A DNA stretch of 64,000 bases from Archaeoglobus sulfaticallidus PM70-1. Its GTDB lineage: Archaea > Halobacteriota > Archaeoglobi > Archaeoglobales > Archaeoglobaceae. Shown one piece after another: positions 16,050 through 25,452 of this stretch. Location of the stretch: contig NC_021169.1 in the NCBI RefSeq assembly GCF_000385565.1, positions 744,001 to 808,000 of the forward strand. The letters run 5' to 3'. The notes under the pieces are model-generated. The model was not told the DNA's origin, made no database searches, and saw nothing but the letters and a program-made list of their open reading frames with translations. The stretch's first letter is position 1. Each line of letters begins with the position of its first letter. The translations under genes and the position numbers were made by a program.

Positions 16050-17419
16050 AAGAGTTACGAGAGGTTAAAGTTCTTACCGGAGACCCGAAAAAGGCACTTA
16101 TAAAGCTATCAACTCCGATGATGGTAAGCAACCTCGTTTTCACGCTGTACAACTTGGCAGACGGAGCGTGGGTTGCTGGGCTTGGGGCTGATGCTTTATC
16201 GGCGATAGGCATCTTCTTCCCGCTTTTCATGATCTTCATCTCATTATCGATGGGGTTAGGGATAGGAGCAAGCTCCGCCATGTCGAGAAGGATAGGGGCT
16301 AAGGATAAGAAAAATGCAGACAATATCGCGATGCACGCTATCGTAACGGGTTTTGCTGTGGCATTAATACTCACTTTAATCGTAATCCGGCTCGAGCATT
16401 TGCTGAAACTGCTCGGAGCTGAAGGCAACGTTCTGAACCTCGCCTTAGAGTATTCGAGAATAATTGTCGCAGGCTCAGTCTTTCTCGTTTTCAATAACAT
16501 ATCGACGGGCATACTGAACGGCGAAGGAAATACGAGAAGGACGATGTATGCAAATGTTGCTGGGACGGTCATTAATATCATTTTGGACCCTATCTTCATC
16601 TACATTCTCAACCTCGGCGTTGCTGGAGCTGCCTACGCAACTGTGGTGTCGATGGCAATCTCATCTGCCGTTTTCATCTACTGGTTCTTTGGCGGAAAAA
16701 CCTTTGTTGATGTAGGTGTGAAGAGCTTCAGAGCAGATAGAAAAATCATGTTTGACATTCTCAGAGTTGGTCTGCCTTCATCCTTCTCAATGCTGTCCAT
16801 GTCGATTGCGATGGTCTTTCTAAATATGATAATAGTCAGGGCGGGAGGGAGCGATGGGATTGCTGTTTTTACAAGTGCATGGAGATTGATAAGCTTCGGC
16901 TTCATCCCGCTCTTCGGGATGAGTGGAGCTGTCACAGCCGTCGTTGGAGCATCTTTTGGAGCGAAAAATGCTGAGAAGTTGAGAACAGCCTATCTTCATG
17001 CAATAAAGCTAACAGCTCTGATAGAAGTATTCATAGTTTCAGCAATGATAATTACCGCTCCAAAAATAGCATTCGTTTTCACATACTCCGAGGCTTCAGT
17101 CAGAATATACCAGGAACTCGTTAATGCGATGAGGATTCTACCAGCTTTCCTGCTCTTCACACCAATGGGGATGATGACTGTAGCGATGTTTCAGGGAATT
17201 GGAAGGGGGGAGAACTCCTTGGCTATCACGATCCTGAGAACCATAATCCTGCAGCTCAGCTTCGCCTACATTTTCGCTTTTCTGCTTGGCTTTGGATTTT
17301 ACGGAGTGCTGATAGGGGTTACTATTGGAAACGTAACCGCATCTCTGATCGCATTCATGTGGGGGACGCTGACCGTCAGAAAACTTGAAAGAGAGTTAGC
17401 AGTAAAGGTGAGAGCATGA
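16046..17419 (+). CDS. MATE family efflux transporter
   Basis: A 457-residue membrane protein with about 12 hydrophobic segments in two homologous halves. MVSNLVFTLYNLADGAWVAG in TM1, GIGASSAMSRRIGAKD after TM2 and ILNGEGNTRRTMYANV near residue 154 are typical of the MATE (MatE) family, which exports cationic drugs or metabolites in exchange for protons or sodium. It is the middle gene of a marR-MATE-MFS operon with four-base overlaps at both ends. Two multidrug exporters under one regulator implies defence against a shared small-molecule stress. Confidence 0.93.
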   Translation: MKELREVKVLTGDPKKALIKLSTPMMVSNLVFTLYNLADGAWVAGLGADALSAIGIFFPLFMIFISLSMGLGIGASSAMSRRIGAKDKKNADNIAMHAIVTGFAVALILTLIVIRLEHLLKLLGAEGNVLNLALEYSRIIVAGSVFLVFNNISTGILNGEGNTRRTMYANVAGTVINIILDPIFIYILNLGVAGAAYATVVSMAISSAVFIYWFFGGKTFVDVGVKSFRADRKIMFDILRVGLPSSFSMLSMSIAMVFLNMIIVRAGGSDGIAVFTSAWRLISFGFIPLFGMSGAVTAVVGASFGAKNAEKLRTAYLHAIKLTALIEVFIVSAMIITAPKIAFVFTYSEASVRIYQELVNAMRILPAFLLFTPMGMMTVAMFQGIGRGENSLAITILRTIILQLSFAYIFAFLLGFGFYGVLIGVTIGNVTASLIAFMWGTLTVRKLERELAVKVRA

Positions 17420-18759
17420 GGCGATCAGCGCTCATAACAATAACCCTCGCCTCATTCTTAACTCCTTTCACGCTTTCATCGGTAAATGTCGCTCTTCCAA
17501 CGATCGGAAGTGAGTTTGGGGTAGATGCAATAACCCTTAACTGGATTGCTACAGCCTTTCTGCTTTCATCAGCAATGTTCTTAGTTCCATTCGGAAGGCT
17601 TGCGGACATCAAGGGCAGGAAGAGGGTTTTTGTAACTGGCATGACCGTATTTACAGCCGGGTCTCTCCTTTCAGGAGTATCGAATTCGGCTGAAATGCTG
17701 ATAGCATTCAGAGTTCTGCAGGGAATTGGAGGGGCGATGGTATTTGCGACAGGTATAGCAATTCTCACCTCTGTCTTTCCAATCAAAGAGAGGGGAAAAG
17801 TTCTCGGAATTAATGTTGCTTCCGTCTACACCGGCTTGAGTTTTGGACCATTCTTTGGCGGCATTTTAACCCAGAACTTTGGATGGAGGAGTGTTTTTCT
17901 TGTAAATGTCCCCCTCGGCGTTTTGGTTGTTGCAATTGCCTTATGGAAGCTGAAAGCAGAGTGGGCTGATGCAAAGGGAGAGAGATTCGATATAACTGGC
18001 TCAGTCATTTACAGCCTGATGCTTGTTCTGATAATGATTGGCGTATCTGAGTCATCTCCGATTCTGATAACAGCGGGCTTGGCTCTGCTGATTACCTTCA
18101 TTTTGTGGGAAAGCAGAATCGAGCATCCTGTCCTCGAAATAAAGCTTTTCAGGAGAAACATGACTTTTGCCTTCTCAAATCTCGCTGCACTGCTGAACTA
18201 CAGTGCAACATTCGCTGTGACTTATCTTCTCAGCCTGTATCTGCAGTACATCAAGGCTCTTACACCCCAGCAGGCTGGGGCTATCCTTGTCGCACAGCCG
18301 GTCGTTCAGGCTATGCTCTCTCCATTTGCAGGCTGGCTTTCTGACAGAATAGAGCCGAGAGTTGTTGCCTCTGCAGGAATGGCTGTCACCGCAATGGGAC
18401 TTTTCGTATTCTCCGGGATAAACTCCAGCACATCCATTTCGATGATCGTGGCGAATCTAATGCTTATGGGCTTCGGATTTGCACTGTTCAGCTCTCCAAA
18501 TACGAATGCGATTATGAGTTCAGTCGAGAAAAAATTTTACGGAATCGCATCAGCAACACTTTCAACGATGCGTGTTGTGGGGCAGATGCTCAGCATGGCT
18601 ATCGTTATGCTCGTCTTTGCCATTTATATCGGAAAGGTTTTAATTACTCCTGAAGTTTACTCGCTACTGATAGAGAGCACACGCACATCCTTTGCTATTT
18701 TCTCACTGCTCTGCTTCTTCGGAATATTCGCTTCTCTTGCGAGAGGGAGGATAAGATAG
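17416..18759 (+). CDS. MFS multidrug transporter (DHA2/EmrB-like)
   Basis: A 447-residue membrane protein with 12-14 hydrophobic segments. TLSSVNVALPTIGSEFGVD (motif D1 region), GRLADIKGRKRVFVTGM (motif A between TM2 and TM3), RVLQGIGGAMVFATGIAIL (motif B) and VLGINVASVYTGLSFGPFFGG (motif C) mark an antiporter of the drug:H+ DHA family. It overlaps the MATE gene by four bases and ends the operon. Confidence 0.93.
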   Translation: MRRSALITITLASFLTPFTLSSVNVALPTIGSEFGVDAITLNWIATAFLLSSAMFLVPFGRLADIKGRKRVFVTGMTVFTAGSLLSGVSNSAEMLIAFRVLQGIGGAMVFATGIAILTSVFPIKERGKVLGINVASVYTGLSFGPFFGGILTQNFGWRSVFLVNVPLGVLVVAIALWKLKAEWADAKGERFDITGSVIYSLMLVLIMIGVSESSPILITAGLALLITFILWESRIEHPVLEIKLFRRNMTFAFSNLAALLNYSATFAVTYLLSLYLQYIKALTPQQAGAILVAQPVVQAMLSPFAGWLSDRIEPRVVASAGMAVTAMGLFVFSGINSSTSISMIVANLMLMGFGFALFSSPNTNAIMSSVEKKFYGIASATLSTMRVVGQMLSMAIVMLVFAIYIGKVLITPEVYSLLIESTRTSFAIFSLLCFFGIFASLARGRIR

Positions 18760-18826
18760 ATACAATATTCCAATTTTCACGAGTTTGAGAACGGCAAAAT
18801 GTGCTAGCTCCTTCCCTGAAGATATT

Positions 18827-18864
18827 AATTTAAACCTATATTAAGTTTTGGTTTAAATTATAAA
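18827..18864 (+). promoter_or_regulatory. Inverted-repeat operator upstream of the Lrp-like regulator
   Basis: AATTTAAACC (18827-18836) and GGTTTAAATT (18850-18859) form an inverted repeat. The 21 bases at 18844-18864 recur exactly, in opposite orientation, at 19557-19577 directly before the permease gene. A shared site before the regulator and before its likely target points to binding by the 18951-19514 protein. Confidence 0.55.
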
Positions 18865-18950
18865 CTGAATAATATTTTAGAAAGTAAAACTGATAGCCAC
18901 AGAAATGTTTAGGTAATAAACTTTAAGTTAGGAGGGAAAGAAAAAACAGC

Positions 18951-19514
18951 ATGGATGAAAAGGATAGAAAGATCATATCGATTCTCCAGAGAAATGGAAA
19001 GGCAACGCTCTCCGAGATAGCTGAAGAGATCGGCATGTCGGCTATGGGCGTTAAAAAAAGACTTGATAAGCTTGAAAAAGGAGAAATAAAGTTAACTGCA
19101 TTGCTAAATGTTGAAAAGCTCAAAATTATAACCGCTATAATTGCGATGGAGGTCGAGAGTGCTGAGGCACTGGAAAAGCTCTTGAAGCGATTTGAAAACT
19201 GTCCGAGGATAATAAAGTTCTTTGTCACCACGGGCAGCTACAACCTCTTTGCTTTAATTTTCGCTGAAGACTATCATTCGTTGGAAAGTGTCAGTCTTGA
19301 AAGGTGCTCTTTGAGATCCCAGCCCGGAATCAGGAGATTCGAGATATATCCAATCCAAGAAATATACTATGATAGCTATCTCGATATTAGGGTTGTAGCG
19401 GATAAGAGTGAGGAGATTGCACCTTGCGGAGTCTTTTGTGGAGACTGCAAGAGATATGAAGCAGGGAAATGCCTTGGGTGTCCTGCGACAAAATTTTACA
19501 GAGGCAGATTATAA
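18951..19514 (+). CDS. Lrp/AsnC-type winged-helix regulator with C-terminal cysteine cluster
   Basis: A 187-residue protein: N-terminal AsnC HTH (DRKIISILQRNGKATLSEIA, then MSAMGVKKRLDKLEKG), a RAM-like ligand domain (residues ~60-140) and an unusual 29-residue tail with cysteines at about 159, 163, 166, 174 and 177 (CxxxCxxCx7CxxC), resembling a metal site. Normal Lrp proteins are about 150 residues and lack the tail. It sits between two copies of a 21-base inverted motif and next to an ArsP-like permease. The inference is a metal- or metalloid-sensing autoregulator. No other protein in the window has this tail. Confidence 0.82.
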   Translation: MDEKDRKIISILQRNGKATLSEIAEEIGMSAMGVKKRLDKLEKGEIKLTALLNVEKLKIITAIIAMEVESAEALEKLLKRFENCPRIIKFFVTTGSYNLFALIFAEDYHSLESVSLERCSLRSQPGIRRFEIYPIQEIYYDSYLDIRVVADKSEEIAPCGVFCGDCKRYEAGKCLGCPATKFYRGRL

Positions 19515-19556
19515 TCAATTCTTAGTTTAAATTTTAAACAGAAACTCTTAAATATC

Positions 19557-19577
19557 TTTATAATTTAAACCAAAACT
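19557..19577 (+). promoter_or_regulatory. Operator copy abutting the permease start codon
   Basis: The 21 bases here are the exact reverse complement of 18844-18864. They end at the base before the ATG at 19578, overlapping the expected start of a leaderless transcript (TATA-like TTAAATATC about 25 bases upstream). A related AGTTTAAATTTTAAAC lies at 19524-19539. Confidence 0.6.
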
Positions 19578-20633
19578 ATGGAGTATCTGATTGAGAATCT
19601 ACTAGTTGCTGGTTTGAAAGCTCTTGAAGAATACGTTGCACTCCATGTTCTAACTTGCTTAGTTCCAGCATTCCTAATAGCTGGGGCATTAATGTCGATG
19701 ATGAATAAAGCTGTGCTTGTCAGTTATCTTGGGGCTGCAACTTCAAAGCTCAGATCGTTTCCTCTCGCAGTAATCTCTTCCTTCTTCCTTGCCGTCTGCT
19801 CGTGCACGGTAATTCCAATAGCATCAGGAATCTATAAAAGAACGAATGCAACTGCTCCAGCAATGATGATCCTCTGGGTAGCTCCCGCGACCAACATACT
19901 TGCAGTTACATATACCGGAGCAATTCTCGGAGTTGAGCTGGCTCTTGCAAGGATAATTGCAGCTATTTCAACTGCTTTCATTGTGGGAATCGTCCTATAC
20001 TATTTTTTTGACAGGAATCTGGAAATTGAAGCTTTACCAACAAACCCCGGAAGGCTTATTGAAAGAAAAGCCTTTATCTTGTTCGTACTGTTAATCGCAA
20101 CTCTGCTTTTGCCAAACTATCTTGGCTTGGGAAAGCCATACATTTTCAAGGTTGAAGTTTTTGGCGTTTTAATTCTGGCAACTATGCTTTATGCTGTAAA
20201 AAGCTTTTCAATGGAGGAGCTAAAGTACTGGATGCTTGAAACATGGTTCTTTGTGAAAGTAATCATTCCCCTATTGTTGCTGGGTGTTTTCATCGTTGGA
20301 GTGATTGGAGAAATACTGAAAAACACGGATGTAATTTACGTGTGGCTTGGTGGCGAAGGTTTGAGGCAGAGCTTTCTCGCAACGATAATCGGTGCTTTGA
20401 GTTATTTCGCAACAATGACAGAGGCACCATTTGTTGAAATGCTTATGAGGCTTGGTATGGGAAGTGGAGCAGCTTTAGCTTTGCTTTTAGCCGGGCCAGG
20501 GTTAAGTTTACCAAACATGCTTGCCATTGGCAGGTTGTTTGGAGTTAGAAGAGCTGTGATTTATGTTCTAACAATAATTGTACTTTCAACGCTCGCTGGA
20601 TATGTGTATGGAATCTGGGAGGTGATGGCATGA
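19578..20633 (+). CDS. ArsP/SO_0444-type permease (DUF318)
   Basis: A 351-residue membrane protein with about ten hydrophobic segments in two halves. FFLAVCSCTVIPIASGIYKR places a CxC pair at residues 74-76, as in the DUF318 permeases that include methylarsenite exporter ArsP and the SO_0444 metal efflux group. It overlaps the thioredoxin-like gene by four bases (ATGA), a pairing common in this family. Likely a cytoplasmic-membrane exporter of an arsenic compound or heavy metal. A broken arsC nearby supports arsenic but does not prove it. Confidence 0.85.
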   Translation: MEYLIENLLVAGLKALEEYVALHVLTCLVPAFLIAGALMSMMNKAVLVSYLGAATSKLRSFPLAVISSFFLAVCSCTVIPIASGIYKRTNATAPAMMILWVAPATNILAVTYTGAILGVELALARIIAAISTAFIVGIVLYYFFDRNLEIEALPTNPGRLIERKAFILFVLLIATLLLPNYLGLGKPYIFKVEVFGVLILATMLYAVKSFSMEELKYWMLETWFFVKVIIPLLLLGVFIVGVIGEILKNTDVIYVWLGGEGLRQSFLATIIGALSYFATMTEAPFVEMLMRLGMGSGAALALLLAGPGLSLPNMLAIGRLFGVRRAVIYVLTIIVLSTLAGYVYGIWEVMA

Positions 20634-20863
20634 AAATTAAGGTTTTAGGGCCGGGATGCCCGAGATGTAAGGCGACTTATGAGGTTGTGAAAAAGGTGGT
20701 CGAAAAGGAAAGGACAGATGCGGATATAGAATATGTCACAGACATGAGTGAGGCTACGAAGTTTGGAGTACTGGTAACACCGGCAGTATGGGTAGATGGA
20801 GAGATTGTTATCCAGGGCAAGATACCGAGTGAGAGCGAGATACTAAAGTTCATTAAGAAGTAA
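20630..20863 (+). CDS. Thioredoxin-fold protein with CPRC active site (MTH895/TM0996 type)
   Basis: A 77-residue small redox protein: KIKVLGPGCPRCKATYEVV with the CxxC pair at residues 10 and 13, and the cis-proline segment GVLVTPAVWVDGEIVIQG. These small proteins are usually coupled to DUF318 permeases and may reduce the cargo or the permease cysteines in the cytosol. It is translationally coupled to the permease. Confidence 0.92.
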   Translation: MKIKVLGPGCPRCKATYEVVKKVVEKERTDADIEYVTDMSEATKFGVLVTPAVWVDGEIVIQGKIPSESEILKFIKK

Positions 20864-21049
20864 TAAAAATCAAATTTATTTTTATTTTCTATTTTCTAGA
20901 AATAAGATAGAACCAAGCTTTTTAGCATCTTTTCTGTTTGCAATTAACACTCGCATGTTCATTACCTCAACTCCGTACCTGCCATATTGATCCATATATT
21001 TTAAAGCGAGTGCGATTTGATGTCAATTATTGACTACCCTCACAAGAGA

Positions 21050-21336
21050 TTAAAAGTAAAAGTGCAGTGAGACATCGTATAGAATCTCAATAACAATTTC
21101 TACAACCGCGTTGGCAAACTTACTTATATCGACATACTTGGTCAGAAAAATTCACTTCTCTTGATTTTTCATTGAAATACCGATCTCTTCCATCACCTTT
21201 ACGCCAATGGATCAACTTCCTCAGCTGGCTTTGTGCCAGCACTTTGAGCTATCGTTTTCTTAATCAAAGCATTGAACCAAACTTCAGCCATCTACGATCT
21301 GCAAGAACCCTCAGTACAAACGAACAAGACATTCAT
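21050..21336 (-). pseudogene. arsC: Broken arsenate reductase / low-molecular-weight phosphatase (ArsC-type)
   Basis: Reading the minus strand from an ATG at 21336 gives MNVLFVCTEGSCRS-stop-MAEVWFNALIKK, then AQSAGTKPAEEVDPLA, then in another frame VKVMEEIGISMKNQEK, then in a third IFLTKYVDISKFA. This is the LMW-PTP-type ArsC sequence (VLFVCTxNSCRSQMAE, SAGTKPA, NPLAVxVMxEIGI). A TAG replaces the glutamine codon, at least two frameshifts follow, and the C-terminal third is unrecognisable. It lies tail-to-tail with the permease-thioredoxin pair, suggesting a former arsenic resistance island. The stretch 20864-21049 holds nothing I can name. Confidence 0.75.
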
Positions 21337-21540
21337 AGGTCTCTTTCTTTCGAATCCTCAATAAAATTAACTGAGCTCTCATCAAGGTCTAAATTTTTAT
21401 CTTTCAATTCCAACAAAGTGTAAACAAATACTAGCAGAAATAGAGGATAAAAACAAGAAAATAATCCAAAAAAAATAGAAAAATTTAAAAACAGATGAGT
21501 CTAGTTGCTTTTCATGATTCCAAGTCATATTAGCTGAGAA

Positions 21541-22630
21541 AATAAACAGTGGAGAGCAGAAGAGAAATTTAGAATTGTAGCAATAGAATTTGCCAAAGCT
21601 GTCTCAGAAAAAGCAAGAGGTTTATTCAGAAGAAAAGAAAAGTATGGTGATTACTTAATCGATTATGATATTGTTTTATACTGTTGAAACTATTAGGTTC
21701 TTCTTTGGCTATCCTCCGATTCTCTTTTACTCAAATCTTAGAGTAGACAAAGAGTTAAAAGACATTTTAAACTTAAAAGTTCTCAAAACATTCTCAAGCT
21801 ACGAAGATTTCAGGAAAAGACTCCATACTAAAAGTTAGAATCAACAATACAATAATAGAGGAATGTTTAAGGAAAAGTGGATGAAATCTACAGACTGGAT
21901 ACAACAGTAGCAACGGTAGATTTAAACAGACTAAGACACGGAAAGAAGACAAAAGATTTTCGATGCAGAGTTCTGCTACGATTCTGTTAGAGGTGTTGAG
22001 GTAAGATACATTGTCTGCACTCTGCTCTATCTGACCAATTTCTCGGTTGTCGATATTAAAATTTATCCGAAGAACAAGAAGAAGGAGATTTGGGAAGAAA
22101 GGGTAATATCGAATTTGGGAACTGAAAGTGGCAAGATAGAGGTTGTTATAGCAGATGCTAGTTTTTTCGCCTACGACAACGTTTTGTTACCTTTAAACTA
22201 CAGAATAATTCCAGTAATCTAGGTGAAAAGAAACGTAGATAGAGTAGAGCTAAAGAAGATGGTTGAAAGAACTCTACCAAACGTTAGATGGTTCGACAGC
22301 AGATACAACAAGATTTTGTCAACTCTTATTGAAGATTTTAATTATGTTATAAAAAAGACTGCAGAGGGAAGTGATAGATACGAGGAGTTTGCTGAAATAA
22401 GGTCGCCTCGGATAGATTCGCTTTGCGGAAAGTATCTCTCCTCGCTCTCCTCTCTGCTACCCCGCCAGCGCCGATCGTCCGGAGTTGACCTGATCCCTTC
22501 CGGGCTTGATGTTTCAACTAAGGAGAATATTGTAAAAGTTTATGGAGTCAATGTGGAAATTTTCGAAAGAAAATCAGGTATGTGTTTTCAGCTGTTACTT
22601 AAGTCACTAGATGTTCGAAAACAGCAATGA
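21541..22630 (+). pseudogene. Broken DDE-type transposase
   Basis: Fragments in several frames share the character of one transposase: ETYRLDTTVATVDLNRLRHG, then YDSVRGVEVRYIVCTLLYLTN, then KIEVVIADASFFAYDNVLLP, then ELKKMVERTLPNVRWFDSRYN. VIADASF fits the second acidic residue of a DDE core (DDE_Tnp_1-like). Several frameshifts and stops interrupt it, so no functional protein can be made. About 100 bases near 22399-22505 are much more GC-rich than the rest and may be a later insertion. Terminal inverted repeats were not found. The 22631-22926 stretch after it has no gene I can support. Confidence 0.7.
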
Positions 22631-22926
22631 TATCGCATCAAGCTCTTCCGAAGTGCTCCATGCCCGCATTGGTCAACTAGCCATTGCTTTTATAGGACAT
22701 GCACTTCTAATTTCGTGATTATGCCTATTGCCATAATTTTTATGTTATCTTTGCTACAACCTAATCTGGAATCTCGTCGATTACAACCTCTTTAGCACCA
22801 TGAAGCCCTTGGACTGTTCGATACCAAGTTCTTGTAGGGTGTGCTTTGTAGAATACCAACTCCTGTATTTAAGAACCACAAACCCTCAATACATCTATTT
22901 CCGTCCTATCTTCATCTGAAAGAGGT

Positions 22927-23319
22927 CTAATGAATTTTATCTCCCTTTCCATATGCAATCGCCTCTCCCTTGGCGACTATATCATTTCCCCGCATCACTT
23001 TAAGCTCGCAGAAAACTATTCTCTTACCACCATGAACTACCCTTGCCTCCGCTGTAAGTTCATCACCCTCGTAAGCTGGTTTGTAAAAGTCTATTTTAAT
23101 TGAAATTGCCGCTCTCCTGATGTTATCTGAATTCGCTGCAATTGCAAAGGCGAAGTCTGCAAGACTCATTAAGTAAGAGCCGTGAGCTGTCCCGTGGAAG
23201 TTGAGATAACCTTCTTTAACAACACCTCTAACTTTTGCATATCCCTCGGAAATTTCTAGGATCTCCACTCCTAGGAACTCTCTGAACTTGTCTTTGCTAA
23301 GCTCATCAAAGAGATTCAT
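22927..23319 (-). CDS. PaaI-type hotdog-fold thioesterase
   Basis: A 130-residue single hotdog domain. NFHGTAHGSYLMSLADFAFAIAAN is the PaaI-family active-site region (HGG-like motif with the catalytic Asp in SLADFAF), followed by SIKIDFYKPAYEGDELTAEARVVHGGKR. It should hydrolyse small acyl-CoA or aryl-CoA thioesters in the cytosol as a tetramer. It is intact although surrounded by transposase debris, and is monocistronic with its own upstream region. Confidence 0.9.
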   Translation of the reverse strand: MNLFDELSKDKFREFLGVEILEISEGYAKVRGVVKEGYLNFHGTAHGSYLMSLADFAFAIAANSDNIRRAAISIKIDFYKPAYEGDELTAEARVVHGGKRIVFCELKVMRGNDIVAKGEAIAYGKGDKIH

Positions 23320-23502
23320 GTCTTGTTTATAAGCTCAGAGCTATTTAAGCGATGCCATATATCTGGGCAACCAGGTTGGGAAATTCTAAAAGTTATTTTG
23401 ACTATCTATGTACAAGCTGCATACGAATACTTTTTTGTGTATATCAAGTCCAATACAGACCATCAGTATTTTTCAGATTAGAGCTCTTACATTGTTGAAG
23501 AA

Positions 23503-24340
23503 TTGAAGAAGAGAGAAAAACTGAGAAAGCTTTTGAATTTATCTTATATTCCAGATATAAAAGAAGTTTACGATTTCGTGGCAAAATTAGAAGAAGAGTC
23601 ATTCAGAAAGGCTATAGAGCAGATGATCAGCTCTTTGTTCGGTAAAATTGGTAGAGGATGCTTTAAGATCGTAGTGGATACTTCAAGAATAGACTTGGAT
23701 TTGAACAAGCAGAAAAACAGGAAATCAAACGAAGATCTCAAGAAAGACTATAAATGGGGACACGATGGCAACAAGTTCTTTATTGGTTTCAAACTCGCTT
23801 TTGCAGTGGATCACAGAACAAAAAGACCTCTGCTGTTTTTGATCTATCCAGCAAATACTCACGACAGCCATATCTTTGAGGATGTGCTTGAACAATTGCT
23901 TTAAAGGAGTACAAGGTGGTTCCTGTTATCTGGTTGAAGGAAAACATGAGTTTGAACATGTTATTAAGCATGACCTCAACCCCCTCTGACTTATTTCATC
24001 GAAAATAAAATTAAAGAAATAATTTTCTTCAAAAAAGCTTATAAAGATACTTGTTGACTGTTTGAAGAGATATGATTTAAAATCTGAAAGATCGGAAGTA
24101 GAAGACCTGCTCAAGTGGAAATGTGGGCTTTTTATGGACAAAATACAGGTTTGCAAGGACTTCTGTTGCAAATTCGTCTATTCTACTTCTCATTGCAATC
24201 CTCATTCGATTGGGATTTAGGGAAAGAAGGTATTACAGAGGCTGGCTGAGTGGTGAGTTTGCAGACACATATTGGAAGTGTTTATCCTTACACTCTTGCT
24301 ATGACATTGAAATTGATGTCAGATTACATAAAAAGATTTA
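23503..24340 (+). pseudogene. Second broken DDE-type transposase
   Basis: The first 133 codons are open: KIVVDTSRIDLDLNK (first catalytic Asp), KFFIGFKLAFAVDHRTKRP and IYPANTHDSHIFEDVLEQL, typical of IS4/IS5-like transposases (DDE_Tnp_1). Then the frame breaks. Continuations appear in other frames (YKVVPVIWLKENMS, LVDCLKRYDLKSERSEVEDLL), and a final open stretch ends near 24340. It differs in sequence from the 21541-22630 remnant. No intact ends were identified. Confidence 0.72.
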
Positions 24341-24465
24341 AAGATGTTACCAAAAGTTCGATTTTGGGACAAAATTGCCCCATAACCCTCACCGCAAATA
24401 AAATCATAAAAAATAAGTAGTTTGTGTGTCAACTTGAGCTAAACATAATAGTATTTGGTGAGATC

Positions 24466-25452
24466 ATGAATGGCAAAGTAGTCGCAGCGATCATAGCAAT
24501 AATTTTGCTTCTTGCATTCATACTACCGCTTTTCGTTGAGGATATTTTCAAAGAAGAAAAAGTGTACAGGCGTGAATATCTAGAAATAAAAAACATCGAT
24601 GTCAAAGCAGAGAAAATCAATGATAGCCATGCTGAGATGAAGTTTCTCATCTCACTTTATCGCTCAGAGAGTGTGAAGAACGCATCACTGGTTGTGGGTG
24701 TGTATGATATGAAAACCAGCATCCTGCTCAAAAGGATATGGGCGAAAATTCCGGAGAAAGGCGAGGAAGGTCTTTCAGAGGTGAACGTGACGATTGCATT
24801 AGAGAAGGATAGAAGCTACAACATCAGGTTTGAGTTGAGGAAGGATAATAAATTGCTGGCTGTGAGGGGTATGTCTTTAAGCGGGCTTGAAACACTTGTG
24901 CCGAAAAGCAAGGAGCTTAAGATGACGTTAAAAGACGTTGATTTTGAGGTTGCTGGAGTTGACAACAGAATGGCGATAATCAAGGCAAGATTCTACATTG
25001 AAACTCTCGAGAATTACGATGATGTAACGTTTCACATAAAGGCAATTCAGCACGAGTCGAATGTTCTTGCCAATGAAAGCTGGATTGAGATGCAGAAAGT
25101 TAGTAAGGGTAAAACGCTGCTTGTTGAGACAGTATTCAGCGTTCCAAAGGACTACAACTACATCGTCAAGCTCGAGGTGTGGAGAAATGGAACAATGCTT
25201 AAAACATGGAGTAAGGGACTCAACCTTGCACCAACGAGGGCGGTGCCGGAGGATGTGAAGGAAGAGAAAGTGAAATTTGAGATTACTGAGTTTATAAAGC
25301 CGACTCCACATCCAACACCTATGCCAACGCCAACACCTATGGAGGAAAGATATCCAGTGCCTGCAGCGCCAGATAAAGCAATGCCAGGATTTGAAGTTGT
25401 ATCTGCAATTCTTGCAGGAGGTGTCATTTTATGGATGGTGAGAAGAAGATAA
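24466..25452 (+). CDS. Secreted surface protein with C-terminal PGF-CTERM sorting signal
   Basis: A 328-residue protein. It has an N-terminal hydrophobic segment (VVAAIIAIILLLAFILPLF), a long extracytoplasmic beta-rich region with two similar halves (residues ~30-130 and ~150-255), a PT-rich linker (PTPHPTPMPTPTPM) and a tail MPGFEVVSAILAGGVILW ending in arginines. That is the PGF-CTERM signal recognised by archaeosortase A. The repeats resemble the DUF7490 group of archaeal surface proteins. It is probably lipid-anchored outside the cell after processing. The ATG at 24466 follows a GGTGAG motif. Its end overlaps the next gene by 22 bases. Confidence 0.82.
   Translation: MNGKVVAAIIAIILLLAFILPLFVEDIFKEEKVYRREYLEIKNIDVKAEKINDSHAEMKFLISLYRSESVKNASLVVGVYDMKTSILLKRIWAKIPEKGEEGLSEVNVTIALEKDRSYNIRFELRKDNKLLAVRGMSLSGLETLVPKSKELKMTLKDVDFEVAGVDNRMAIIKARFYIETLENYDDVTFHIKAIQHESNVLANESWIEMQKVSKGKTLLVETVFSVPKDYNYIVKLEVWRNGTMLKTWSKGLNLAPTRAVPEDVKEEKVKFEITEFIKPTPHPTPMPTPTPMEERYPVPAAPDKAMPGFEVVSAILAGGVILWMVRRR

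Noticed and set aside
21294-21336. TAG in the arsC frame as a pyrrolysine codon
   Set aside because: Frameshifts follow downstream, so the gene is broken anyway, and pyrrolysine is not expected in this lineage.
22399-22505. Possible 5S rRNA fragment
   Set aside because: Only about 10-12 bases (CCCGCCAGCG) resemble 5S rRNA, and the flanks do not follow the 5S order or fold.
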